From NCBI GenBank assembly GCA_023014365.1, contig JAEBUN010000025.1, positions 620,001 through 684,000 of the forward strand: a stretch of 64,000 bases of DNA, written 5' to 3'. The notes under the pieces were generated by a model, which had not been told where the DNA came from, searched no databases, and saw only the letters and a list, made by a program, of their open reading frames with translations. Both the position numbers and the translations under genes were made by a program. Positions 24,440 to 34,010 of the stretch are shown here, one piece after another (within the stretch, counting starts at the first letter, position 1; each line of letters starts with the position of its first letter). This DNA comes from Lepiota brunneoincarnata (lineage: Eukaryota > Basidiomycota > Agaricomycetes > Agaricales > Agaricaceae).

Positions 24440-25564
24440 ATGGCCTCCTCCGCAAAAATCAATACACCCCCAACCTTTAATGGAGAGACCGACTACTTCC
24501 GCCTCTGGAAGGATGCAGTACAACTATACATCGATGCAAAGCCAGGAGCCTTTTCCGATGACAAGACCAAGATACAATTCGCCCTTTCATACATGTCCAC
24601 CGGCCCCGCCGCAACATGGAGAGGAGCATTCTTGGAATCAAACAAAGAACTTGATGGAAGCCAGACCCTTCCGACATGGAAGAAATTTCTCGAAGGACTC
24701 GATACATCCTTCGCCCCAAACAATGTCCCCGCCGATGCAATGGACAGAATCCGCCACCTCAAACAGAATGGACGATATATCGATGATTACATATCCCAGT
24801 TCCAGATACTTGCCTATCAGGCCGACCTTGGAGATGGAGTGGCGGCGGTCAACTATTTCAAGAACGGGCTGGATCGCCCCGTCGCAATCAAGACAATTAG
24901 CCTCAATCCAGGAAACAAACTCAGCGACTGGTTCAAGCAAGCTCGAACAGCATATCAAATACTACAAACTCAACGCGACTATATGCAAACTCGAGGAACT
25001 CCCTCGTTTTCAACGACTTCGCGCACTCGCCCATTTAAAGGGAAAAGAAATGCTTTTACGCGCCGTGTCCCACTGCCCTATCAAGCAACAGACCCTAACG
25101 CAATGGATATTGACCAACTCGCCGAAGCAGTCTACAACCTCGACTTTGAGGACGAGCCAGATCTACTCGCCGAGGAAGCTGATGAAGACGAGGAGACCGA
25201 AGAAGACAGACTCCACCAGTTGGTACAAGAACGCACCCGCGAAGCCCTCAATGCAATCCTCACGGACGCCCAAAGAAAGGATCTCAAAGAAAAGAGATGC
25301 TTCAACTGCCGCAAGACTGGACACTTCGCCCGCGAATGCCCCATCAAGAAGACAATATATCGCCGATCCGAACTACCCCGCAATTTGGATGCCAGAAACC
25401 GGTCAAATGCGATATCCAGAAGAAGACAAGCAAGTTATAGGAAGAAGAATTCCCTATACAACATACTAGAAGATGCAACCGACGAAGAAGTCGAGGACAT
25501 CTACGAACATTTTGCAAATGAATCCAACCACCCAGATGCCCCTCTGGTTAAGGATTTTGCCTAA
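24440..25564 (+). CDS. gag: chromovirus Gag
   Basis: 374 residues from the ATG at 24440. The central part matches retrotransposon Gag (FNGETDYFRLWKDAVQLY, the W-R-G-FLE segment, and F-LGLD-like turns), then an acidic stretch, then a CCHC zinc knuckle CFNCRKTGHFAREC around residue 292. Gag forms the particle and binds RNA. The frame stays open about 500 nt upstream of the ATG with a Pro/Ser-rich sequence but no other ATG, so the start may lie further up if non-ATG starts or splicing are used. The stop TAA 25562-25564 overlaps the open pol frame, which is one base back, at GATTTTGCCTAAG. A -1 shift on UUU there would join Gag to Pol; this is inference. Confidence 0.85.
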   Translation: MASSAKINTPPTFNGETDYFRLWKDAVQLYIDAKPGAFSDDKTKIQFALSYMSTGPAATWRGAFLESNKELDGSQTLPTWKKFLEGLDTSFAPNNVPADAMDRIRHLKQNGRYIDDYISQFQILAYQADLGDGVAAVNYFKNGLDRPVAIKTISLNPGNKLSDWFKQARTAYQILQTQRDYMQTRGTPSFSTTSRTRPFKGKRNAFTRRVPLPYQATDPNAMDIDQLAEAVYNLDFEDEPDLLAEEADEDEETEEDRLHQLVQERTREALNAILTDAQRKDLKEKRCFNCRKTGHFARECPIKKTIYRRSELPRNLDARNRSNAISRRRQASYRKKNSLYNILEDATDEEVEDIYEHFANESNHPDAPLVKDFA

Positions 25565-28500
25565 GGAGACTAGCCACCACGTCTAGCCCTCCACAAAGAC
25601 CTCCTTCCCTTTCCTATTCACAAAATGATATTAATGTTGTAAAGTTACAGGAATCGTCAGCACGCGTAATACATCTACCCTGTCGAATCCGAAAACACAA
25701 GTTCACTAAGGAAGGACCCGAAAGCGTGGAACTACTCGCCCTACTCGACTCAGGAGCAGCAGGAAACTTCATTGACCCCGGAATGGTCAAACAACATTCA
25801 TTCAAAACAACACCCCTCGATCGACCCATCGAAGTACGAAATGCCGATGGATCTGTTAACGAAAATGGAACAGCCACCCACTACACGACCCTCAACCTAA
25901 TGGTTAACGGAAAGAATATGGAGATCAAACCAAAAGTAGTCTCCCTCGGAAGCCCAAGACTCATCCTTGGATTCCCTTGGCTTGCAGAACACAACCCAGA
26001 CATCGACTGGGACGCCAAACAACTACGCTGGAGAAACGAACGTTGGGACAACACTATATTCCGAGAACTCATCCAATCCATGGAACCCGATTGGATCTAC
26101 AACGACCAACTCAACCACATCTCCACACTAGAGCCCACAAGCTTCGAAGAAATCAACTTCAAAGCCTCCGCATCACAATTCCTCGCCGTACAACACGGAG
26201 AAAAGAAAAACGACGACCCAAGAAAAGTCGTACCCACGGAATTCCACGAATACCTCCCAGTATTTAGCAAGAAACAAGCCGAACGATTCCCCCCACAACG
26301 ACCATGGGATCACAAAATTGAACTCAAGGAATCATTCAAACCAATTGCCATGAAGTCCTACCGACTCTCCCTCAATGAAGAAAAGGAACTCGACACGTTC
26401 CTAGAAGAAAACCTTCAAAAGGGATACATTCGACCATCCGAATCGCCAATGGCATCACCTTTCTTCTTCGTAGGAAAGAAAGATGGAAAACTACGCCCCT
26501 GTCAAGACTACAGGTACCTCAACGAGCATACCGTCAAAAATGCATACAACCTCCCCCTCATCTCTCATATTCTCGACAAACTTCGAGGATCAAAATACTT
26601 TACCAAACTCGACGTACGAGCAGGATACAACAACATCCGCATACGCAAAGGAGATGAATGGAAAGGAGCCTTCAGGACACCCCGAGGATTATTCGAACCC
26701 ACGGTTATGTTCTTTGGAATGTGTAACTCCCCAGCAACATTCCAAACCATGATGGACTCATTATTCCGAAAACTCATCGACAATGGAGGAGTAATCGTTT
26801 ACATGGACGACATCCTCATTCACGCAAAAACAAAACAAGAACTTCGACGCCTCACAAGAGAAGTACTCAAGATACTCAAGAACAACGATCTATACCTCAA
26901 AACCGAGAAATGCGAATTCGAACGACAACGACTCGAATATCTAGGAGTTATTATCACTCCCGACTCAGTTTCGATGGACCCAGCAAAGCTCAAAGGCATC
27001 GCTGAATGGCCAACACCAACTACCCCGCGCGACGTACGAAAATTCATAGGATTTTGCAACTTCTATCGAAAATTCATACACCAATACGCCACATGGGCAA
27101 AACCTCTCAATGCCCTAATGTCCAAAACCAAGAAATTCGAATGGACAGAAGAATGCCAGAACGCCTTCGATACTCTCAAGAGAAAATTCCAAAGCGAACC
27201 AGTATTAATGGTCCCCGACCGAGACAAACCCTTCGAAATCGAATGCGACGCATCACTATTTGCATCAGGAGCAGTCCTACTTCAACGCGACAACAATGGA
27301 GTTAAACACCCAGTCGCATACTTCTCAAAAGGATTCTCACCAGCCGAACGCAACTATCATTGCTCCGAACAAGAACTCTTCGCCATTATCCGAGCACTCA
27401 AAGAATGGCGTCACCACATAGAAGGATCATCACACAGGACCATCGTATGGTCAGATCACGACAACCTTCGCCGCTGGAGAAAACCTGAAGACCTCAGCAG
27501 AAGACAAGCCCGATGGATTGCCTACATGCAACGATTCGACATCGAAATCCGACATATCCCTGGAAAGAAAAATGGACCAGCAGATGCCCTTTCCAGACGA
27601 CCCGATCATGAACCCAAGACAAGAGACAACAAACAGGTCGTTGCACTCCCTGACAAATTCTTCACCTCAGAACAGCCACAACATATCCATATTATCGACG
27701 AAAATACTAAACAGGAAATAAAAGAGCTGTGGAAGAAAAAGAAACAGACCGACATCGCCCAAGAAGATGACTCAGGACACCCACGTGTTCAAGGAAAACT
27801 ATTTATACCACAAGATTTACACCTCAGACGCCGCTTACTGCAAAGAGTACATGACTCACCCACCGCAGGACACCCTGGAATCGCAGAAACAACTAGGAAA
27901 CTCCAGGAATACGCCTACTGGCCCGGGATGCGATCATTTGTCAAAAACTACGTCAAAGGATGTGGTGCTTGCCAACAATACAAGATCAATCGCCACCCCC
28001 TAAAACCACCGCTTCAACCTATCCCTGGACCCCGTTCTACCCGTCCATTCTCGAACATCTCGATGGATCTTATCACAGACCTACCCCCGGACGGACCCCA
28101 TGATTCTATACTGGTCGTGGTCGACCAGCTTACGAAGGGGATAATTCTAGAACCTACTGCGAAAACCGCCAACGCGGACAAGATCGCCGAAATTCTTATC
28201 AAACGGCTATTCTCTAGATTTGGCCTTCCCGAGAAAGTTCTCAGTGATCGCGACCCCAGATTCGCTGCCAAATCCATGAAAGAATTCTACAAACAACTCG
28301 GAATCGAAACAAGCACTCTCTACCGCCTACCACCCCCAGACAGACGGACAAACAGAGCGATTCAATCAAGAAATAGAACTCTACCTTGGCATCTATTGCT
28401 CATCGAACCCGAACAAATGGGTAAAGGCACTCCCACTCCTGGAATATGTCCACAACTCGAAAACACACGCCGAACACCAACATACCCCATTTGAACTCCT

Positions 28501-29119
28501 CTATGGATCAAGCCCCAAAGGATTTCCGACCTCCGAGGAGCCAACGAACATTCCAGCAATAGGAGAGAAGTTTAAATACCTCGCCAAGATACGCCAAGAA
28601 GCCCAAGCTGCGCATGAACAAGCCAGACTAAAAATGGCTGCAAGATATAACCGGCCAGATATCAATCTAAAAGTTGGACAGAAGGTTTGGCTCGACAACC
28701 GCAACCTCCCAATTCAGTACGCCTCAAAGAAACTGGCCCAACGCCGAGAAGGTCCCTTCACCATAACAAGAAAACTCGGACCTGTTACCTATGAACTAAA
28801 ATTACCCATCAAATGGAAGATCCACAACAAGTTTCATGCGAGCCTCCTAATGCCTGCAGAAGAGAACGACACACATGGGGAATACAACACAGCCCCACCA
28901 CCCGACCTTGTAAATGGAGAAGAAGAATACGAGGTCGAGTCAATACTGCGCCACAGAAAATTCCGGAACAAGTATCAATTCCTAGTCAGATGGAAAGGAT
29001 ACCTTCCCACCGAGGATTCCTGGGAGCCAGAAGCGAACCTGGAGAACGCCAAGGAAGTCATTGAAGAATATAAAAGGGCTCACAAACTAGACAACCCCAC
29101 CAATGACCCAACCACCTAA
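25555..29119 (+). pseudogene. pol: chromovirus Pol: protease, RT, RNase H, integrase, chromodomain; one frameshift
   Basis: The open frame starts at 25555. Domains in order: aspartic protease (LLDSGAAGNF, near 25740), reverse transcriptase (KLDVRAGYNNIR, then YMDD near 26800), RNase H (IECDAS, then SEQELFAI, then SDH), integrase zinc finger (HPGI ... CGACQQ, 27860-27975), and the catalytic core with Asp near 28065 and Asp in SDRDP near 28245. Near 28315 one extra base shifts the frame; the other frame then runs unbroken through the catalytic Glu region (TDGQTERFNQE) to a chromodomain (YEVESILRHRKF ... YLVRWKGY-like, 28930-29075), stopping at 29119. Chromodomains steer integration to chromatin marks. 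Everything but the single insertion looks functional, so it is a very recent break or a sequencing error. Confidence 0.9.
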
Positions 29120-30317
29120 CACTCGAGCAACCACTCCAGACCTCCCAGAGCCAGACAACGATGGACGCCTTCTCATCCGGGAAAGAATCATATCCCTGGC
29201 GAACCGCGTCACAGGAAATAGCCAACCTAACCCTGCCACCGATACCGCTGACGACCAACCAGACAGGACCAACAGTCCTTATATCATCCGGCATACCTTC
29301 CTTCCCTCCAACCAACCCGAGATACGATCCATCCTTTTACACGAAGTTCCCTTTCATACTACCGGAACCCGTCTTAAACGCAGTCCAGCGATGGTACCCC
29401 TGGTCGACACCTGCTGGAAGACATTTACTGCTCTTCTGTATCACAAGCGCCTCGTCCACGACCGAGCAACAGAATTCGAAAAACTATGCGCCACTATTCT
29501 TTCTAGCGCAACAGAGGAACAGGACCGCGACACCATTTCTGCCATGTTATCAACCGCTCTCACCGAATTCCCGTTCGAGAGTCCGATCCCAAGCCCGAGC
29601 AATGGAAGCGGAAGTCAGGACCGCCCTATCCTACCTATCGGGACCACCACCCAACCTTCCAACCCTCCCATGGTGGATACGAGTAACCAACCATCAAGTG
29701 TTGTACAAGCTATATCTGCTTCTAATGACGCCCCCATCGGGACTACCACCACTCACTTATCCACCACCCGAACTCGCTGCAATTGCTGCCGTCGATTCGG
29801 CCATATCAAAGCAGGATGCCCGCGCTACCAATGTCGATATTGTCGAAAGATTGCCCCAGGCCATTACGAGAAGCACTGCGAGAGAAACCCTTACCAGCAT
29901 CAACCCGCAAGTATGGTACCTGGCCTGTATCGCCGCCCACGAGGAATACCAAGCAGAGCTCGATCCCTCACACGCGAAACCACAAACAACAATATTCGAC
30001 ACATTGTTGCAAGCACCGAGCAGCGCCCCGCTTCAGCCAGACCCCTCCGCACCCGAATTCAAAATGCCCCCGTCGTCATTCCGACCACCAACGCCACCAC
30101 CACATCTGCTAGTGGAAGCCACCGACTTCCTGAATCGATCTTTCGGCGCACCCGCCACCATTCACTCCAGAGAACCCATCGTCATCGACCTCACCCAAGA
30201 CCCGCCATCCCCAGACCACCAAGCTACCGAAGCGACTCCCCAGAACCCGACCCATACTTCGACTGGGACCCCATCGCCGAATCAAACATTACAGGAGAGC
30301 CTGTCGGATTATACTGA
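29103..30317 (+). CDS. chromovirus ORF3a: double zinc-knuckle protein, overlaps ORF3b
   Basis: 404 residues. The ATG overlaps the pol stop (29103 versus 29119). The middle carries CX2CX4HX4C (CNCCRRFGHIKAGC) followed closely by CX2CX6HX4C (CRYCRKIAPGHYEKHC), near residues 223-255. This is an RNA- or DNA-binding style of module, distinct from the Gag knuckle. The C-terminus is Pro/Arg-rich and then ends DWDPIAESN...GLY. The older copy at 48479 keeps the ATG, the first knuckle partly (His to Tyr nearby changes) and a similar C-terminal motif. Its role is unknown; position after integrase is where some elements carry an accessory or env-like gene, but no signal peptide or membrane segment is seen here. 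Confidence 0.65.
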   Translation: MTQPPNTRATTPDLPEPDNDGRLLIRERIISLANRVTGNSQPNPATDTADDQPDRTNSPYIIRHTFLPSNQPEIRSILLHEVPFHTTGTRLKRSPAMVPLVDTCWKTFTALLYHKRLVHDRATEFEKLCATILSSATEEQDRDTISAMLSTALTEFPFESPIPSPSNGSGSQDRPILPIGTTTQPSNPPMVDTSNQPSSVVQAISASNDAPIGTTTTHLSTTRTRCNCCRRFGHIKAGCPRYQCRYCRKIAPGHYEKHCERNPYQHQPASMVPGLYRRPRGIPSRARSLTRETTNNNIRHIVASTEQRPASARPLRTRIQNAPVVIPTTNATTTSASGSHRLPESIFRRTRHHSLQRTHRHRPHPRPAIPRPPSYRSDSPEPDPYFDWDPIAESNITGEPVGLY

Positions 30318-30732
30318 GGATATGTCTGATGAGGACATCAGACCTTATGAAGGGGATAATGTTATGAACAGCCCAGACCAGGAGGAACAAGAATTACTGT
30401 TCGACTTTACAAGATGGGTACAGGAGACTACAGACCAATTACGGGCACAAGAATACGAAGACGAGGAAGGGGAATATTACACCGCCATGCAGGACCTGGC
30501 GAGAGAAGCAGGAATGGAGATAACCTTGGAGGATATATTGGAATACCCCGAAGACGAGGAAGATAACCATGGATCAACCGACCCAACCTCCGATGCGGAT
30601 GGAAGCACCGAGAGAATGGAGAGCGAGAACGAAGAAGACTCCATGGAGATACAATCGGGAGAAGGAGATTATGAGTCAGAGGAAAGCGATGGAACATCGC
30701 ACAGCAGTAGCGAGAGTACTGACTCATTGTAA
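29161..30732 (+). CDS. chromovirus ORF3b: overlaps ORF3a in another frame and runs into the 3' LTR
   Basis: 523 residues from ATG 29161 in a different frame from ORF3a; 29161-30317 is open in both. The N-terminal three quarters is Pro/Thr/Ala-rich with a helical middle (WWIRVTNHQVLYKLYLLLMTPP, then repeated Ala/Glu stretches). The last 124 residues are encoded by the 3' LTR and are strongly acidic (FDFTRWVQETTDQL, then EDILEYPEDEEDN, then Asp/Glu/Ser runs). In the decayed copy the LTR-encoded part stays open (49698-50117) and differs near its end by a 9-bp, frame-keeping change, which hints at past selection on the protein. The function is unknown, and no domain was recognised. Confidence 0.6.
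   Translation: MDAFSSGKESYPWRTASQEIANLTLPPIPLTTNQTGPTVLISSGIPSFPPTNPRYDPSFYTKFPFILPEPVLNAVQRWYPWSTPAGRHLLLFCITSASSTTEQQNSKNYAPLFFLAQQRNRTATPFLPCYQPLSPNSRSRVRSQARAMEAEVRTALSYLSGPPPNLPTLPWWIRVTNHQVLYKLYLLLMTPPSGLPPLTYPPPELAAIAAVDSAISKQDARATNVDIVERLPQAITRSTARETLTSINPQVWYLACIAAHEEYQAELDPSHAKPQTTIFDTLLQAPSSAPLQPDPSAPEFKMPPSSFRPPTPPPHLLVEATDFLNRSFGAPATIHSREPIVIDLTQDPPSPDHQATEATPQNPTHTSTGTPSPNQTLQESLSDYTEDMSDEDIRPYEGDNVMNSPDQEEQELLFDFTRWVQETTDQLRAQEYEDEEGEYYTAMQDLAREAGMEITLEDILEYPEDEEDNHGSTDPTSDADGSTERMESENEEDSMEIQSGEGDYESEESDGTSHSSSESTDSL
30341..30359 (+). promoter_or_regulatory. polypurine tract of the chromovirus
   Basis: GAAGGGGATAA lies directly before the 3' LTR start TGTTATG at 30360, and within ORF3b. 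Confidence 0.75.
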
Positions 30733-31057
30733 TATAAATAACGCTAGGATGCCATCAGCCAGGATGTGCATCATGGTCAGGACTGCGCACGACCAGTAGA
30801 ACAGCCAAGTAACCTATAACGAGTATATAGCACCTCATAGGTATATAAGGCCTGTACAAGTAGAGATTAAAGCCTCAAGCTTTAATCTTGTTAACAGCGG
30901 TCGTTTACCTCTCTGCCTTAACTTGGCGTCTTCCCTCGTTATCTCATTGAGCGCGATCCACTAAGCTCTATAAGGCCAACCGTCTCGGACACCTTGTAGA
31001 GTGATTGAAGGCCGTCTCCAGTTATCCTCGGATACAGAAGGAGCACGGATCATAACA
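30360..31057 (+). repeat. 3' LTR of the chromovirus
   Basis: 698 bp, the same as the 5' LTR apart from one missing G. It encodes the acidic end of ORF3b (to 30732). It is followed by target duplication ACTTC at 31058-31062. Confidence 0.95.
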
Positions 31058-32623
31058 ACTTCTGGCCTCACCGTCTCCTGTCCCTTCTTGTTTGCCTAGC
31101 CTGGTGGTTCCGGAGATCCCTCAAGAGTCTCCTCATGCTGGCCCATCACATCAAAAACGTGTCCTTTCGTCCAAGAAGAGTTCCAACACGCGGACGAAGA
31201 AATACGTTCCCCAAGCTCGCTTTCAATGCTCTGAGGCTGCCATTATTCGGGACCATGGATACCGCCACCCAGTCCCGCTCTTTTGTGAGGACTTTCCTAG
31301 GCTGCTGGCAGCTAGCCAGCTTTCGGTACGTTTTCCAAGTTTTCTTGTGTTTCCTTACTGAAGGTTTTGACATCTACCCCAGTACGTGCCACCTCGGTCT
31401 TGGTGTCCTTCCTGCGCTGCTCGTAAGTTGGAGTGTGAGCCTCTGGGCAAGGGTAAGAAGTGTTGCAGCTGCGACCTCTATAATTACCCCTGCACCTTCG
31501 CAGACCATCCGCAAGTCTCGGCTGGCATTGCAAACGCCCTAGTCACATCTTCACTGACCAGTGAATACCATAAGTTTCTCTGTTCACTATTTTTCTCTTC
31601 TTATTCTCTTTATTTTCTAGATCTGGCCGCGTTTGCACGTGTTGTGTCCTCCAGCTTGGTCAGCCTGGAGGCGAACCGCGTCGCTTACGAGGCTTCAGCG
31701 TTTCACCACCGTCAGGTGGTTTATCAGTTCGTCCAGGAAATGCAAGCTACCCGGACGGCCCTGGAAGGTAACAACGTGGCATTCGTCAAGATGGGGATGG
31801 CCGACTCCATTGAAGACATCAAGGCGTTCTTTGAGTTTGCCAACAACTTTCCGGGAGTCCCAACATATGAAGAATTTGAGGAGCTCAAATCACTTCTCTT
31901 CCTCACTTTCCTGATAACTCAGGATCCAGAGTCTATCTTGGAGGACTTAAACTAGCCACTCCCCTTTTATACCTTTATCTCTTGAATGTAACATCCTATT
32001 TTGTCCTGTAGATACATTCACAACTAAAGATTCTTGTCTCTTGGTATCTTTCTGAGTGAAGCTTGATGCCCTTCTGAAGACCCTGAGCTAAGCTAAGGCT
32101 TCCAGCCGCTTATACACTCATCAGATATTTCTCTGATACTTCTGCGATGCCTATTGACACCTCAATGCGCCATGATCCGCAACGCGTAGTGATCCGCAAC
32201 GCGTAGCGACCCAGCTCATCCGCTCCGGTTTACTTACAAGCCTGAACCAGCCTGTCCACAATGTTCGAAAAAGCTCTTCATGAAAAAGCTTGCGTCAAAC
32301 TGTCAAACTGAAGTGCCCCTTGGGACCCATCTCCCCCTAGCCAAATTGAAATTGGTGCCCTCACCATTCCATCAGAATCCCTGTGCACACTGATAACCGC
32401 AAGACCCTGGCAACGTGTTACCTAATAAGGCAACTGTGGTTCAGCAAGTCTGTTGAAGGCTGGCTACTCAAGATTACAGGTTTCCTAGGCCTCTCAGGTC
32501 ATAAGCTTAGGGTGGAGGGTGCTCTTCATCCACTCGTTATGATTCATCATCACTGCCAACAGCCTTTTCTTATAAAAAGCGAGGGAGTGACATCTCATTC
32601 TAGCAGACACCCTTCGCAAGAAA

Positions 32624-34010
32624 ATGGCTTCTTCTATCCCCCATCTCCAGGTTGAGCTCAATGATCTCATCAGCAATGCCAAAGGTTGTCTTCAGCGCCT
32701 GCAAAACGGTCAAGTCGCTCGTCCCCTCGTCGAGAAGGCTCTCCTTGCGTTCGACGCTCCTGGGGTATGTCTATTCGTTCCATGCTTCTCTCGCCGTTTC
32801 TAAATCATTTCTAGTCTGCTTATATTGAAGCGTTATCGGAGGATAATGAGGCTATCAAGCTTCATGTCAACCAGGACTACGTCTTCCGTATCTGCAAGCT
32901 CTACGAAATTTACCAAAACAACTACCATTTGTCTTATGAGATGCCTGCTATCTATAAGGCGCTCTCTGAATGCTGTAGCCGCATTAATCGCGTTCGCTCT
33001 GAGGAATCCCACAAAACCAGAACCGAAGAGGCTCAGAACCCATCGTCCATGACTGGCTCTACTTCCTCCAATGTTGCCGAAGGCTCTGCTGTCCCCAAAC
33101 GCGTAAGCTTAGCGTTCTTTTGGCTCCAATCATCTTCTCATGTATAAGCTTAGCCTCACAAAGGTCGCAAGGCCCCTGTCTCTGCTGCTGTTGTGGTAGA
33201 CACTGATACCGAGCTTGCTGAGAGTATGACCAGTGCTTCCAACTCCCAAGCAACCGGTGCTGACATGGTAATATAGCTGCTTCTCAACCTATTACATTGG
33301 CTGAGATAATTGCTTGCCTTCAGGACATGATGGTTGATGAGGAGGTCTCTCAAGCTATCGTCGAAGAGGTTCGTGTAGTCTCGCCTTATCGCAAGCGTCG
33401 TTTGTCTACCTCTGACATGGTGCGCCAGCTCTACTCCCCCTAACCACTGATTCTGACTTCATCCTTTGCTAGGAGGCCGTCAAAAAGTCCTCCTCGTCTA
33501 AAGGCACCGTCCATCTTCTTCCCTATTGTCAAGTTCCCAATATGAACACTAAACACTGCTGTTATGCCCTGGGCTGAACAGATTCTAGCCAAAGCCAATG
33601 CCAATACTGCCAAGCATGCCCGTACCAAGTTTACTTCCGATGAGCGCACCTTTGCAGGCTTATCTGGTGGGCAATTTCTCACTTCTATTCGCTAAGCTTA
33701 ACGGTTCTGACACTTCTCCCAGGCAGCTCATTTACTCCAGGAACTCCAAAACCTTCTGTCTCACTCTCACGACGAGTATGAGTCCGAATCTCATGGTGAT
33801 GATGCTCGGTCAGTCAAATGTGACCTCAATTTGCTCAGCTGGGACTTCATCGATGCTATTCCCTCACTTGAAGCCAACTTAAAGAGGTTCCAATTCCTCA
33901 TTCAAGAGTGCATCCATCTCAAAACCCTTTTGCGCACCTCTCCGACTTGGACAAGTCCTCCCCTGCTTAAGCTTAACGCTTTTACAGTCCCCAGGATAGT
34001 TTTCCTTTGA
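32624..34010 (+). pseudogene. antisense cargo gene B (unknown family), several introns
   Basis: Starts at ATG 32624 (MASSIPHLQVELNDLISN...). Clear introns: about 32765-32814 (GTATGTC...TTTCTAG), 33103-33153 (GTAAGCTTAGCG...ATAAGCTTAG, palindrome copies at both splice sites), about 33269-33324, and about 33421-33472 (containing CCCCCTAAC as branch region). The exons between encode an alpha-helical, Leu/Glu-rich protein (YEIYQNNYHLSYEMPAIYKALSECC) with a Ser/Thr-rich linker and a basic segment (YRKRRLS). After 33540 the frame shifts at least once, then another helical exon runs 33724-34010 to TGA. It converges with the integrase reading frame of the host element, whose stop is at 34047-34049. 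No domain was recognised. It was probably functional before decay. Confidence 0.6.

Larger units (their letters stand above)
22814..31057 (+). mobile_element. Ty3 chromovirus, Tf1/sushi-like, recent insertion
   Basis: LTRs at 22814-23512 and 30360-31057 start TGTTATGA and end TCATAACA. They differ by a single extra G in the 5' LTR. The 5-bp target duplication is ACTTC (22809-22813 and 31058-31062). Between them, in order, are a self-complementary primer site, gag, protease, RT, RNase H, integrase with chromodomain, two overlapping extra ORFs, and a polypurine tract. The near-identical LTRs mark it as young. It lies in an exon of antisense cargo gene A, and on the opposite strand to the host Ty3 element. 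Confidence 0.95.
21676..31955 (+). pseudogene. antisense cargo gene A: Zn2Cys6 protein, split by the chromovirus
   Basis: This intron-containing gene lies on the plus strand inside the minus-strand Ty3 element. The likely start is ATG 21676, with introns such as 21740-21791 (GTAAGC...CTAAC...TTCAG) and 21858-21916. Ser/Pro-rich exons follow to 22813. The chromovirus (with duplicated ACTTC) interrupts the exon, and the frame resumes at 31063 in phase. After an intron near 31330-31384 comes the cluster at about 31400-31495, CX2CX6CX8CX2CX6C, exactly the GAL4 Zn2Cys6 spacing. After another intron ending near 31620 a helical C-terminal region ends at TAG 31953-31955. Such clusters usually bind DNA as dimers; the role here is unknown. 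A TAG at 22618-22620 and an uncertain frame in the 5' exons, besides the insertion, make this copy inactive. The exact exon phases at the 5' end are unresolved. Confidence 0.7.
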
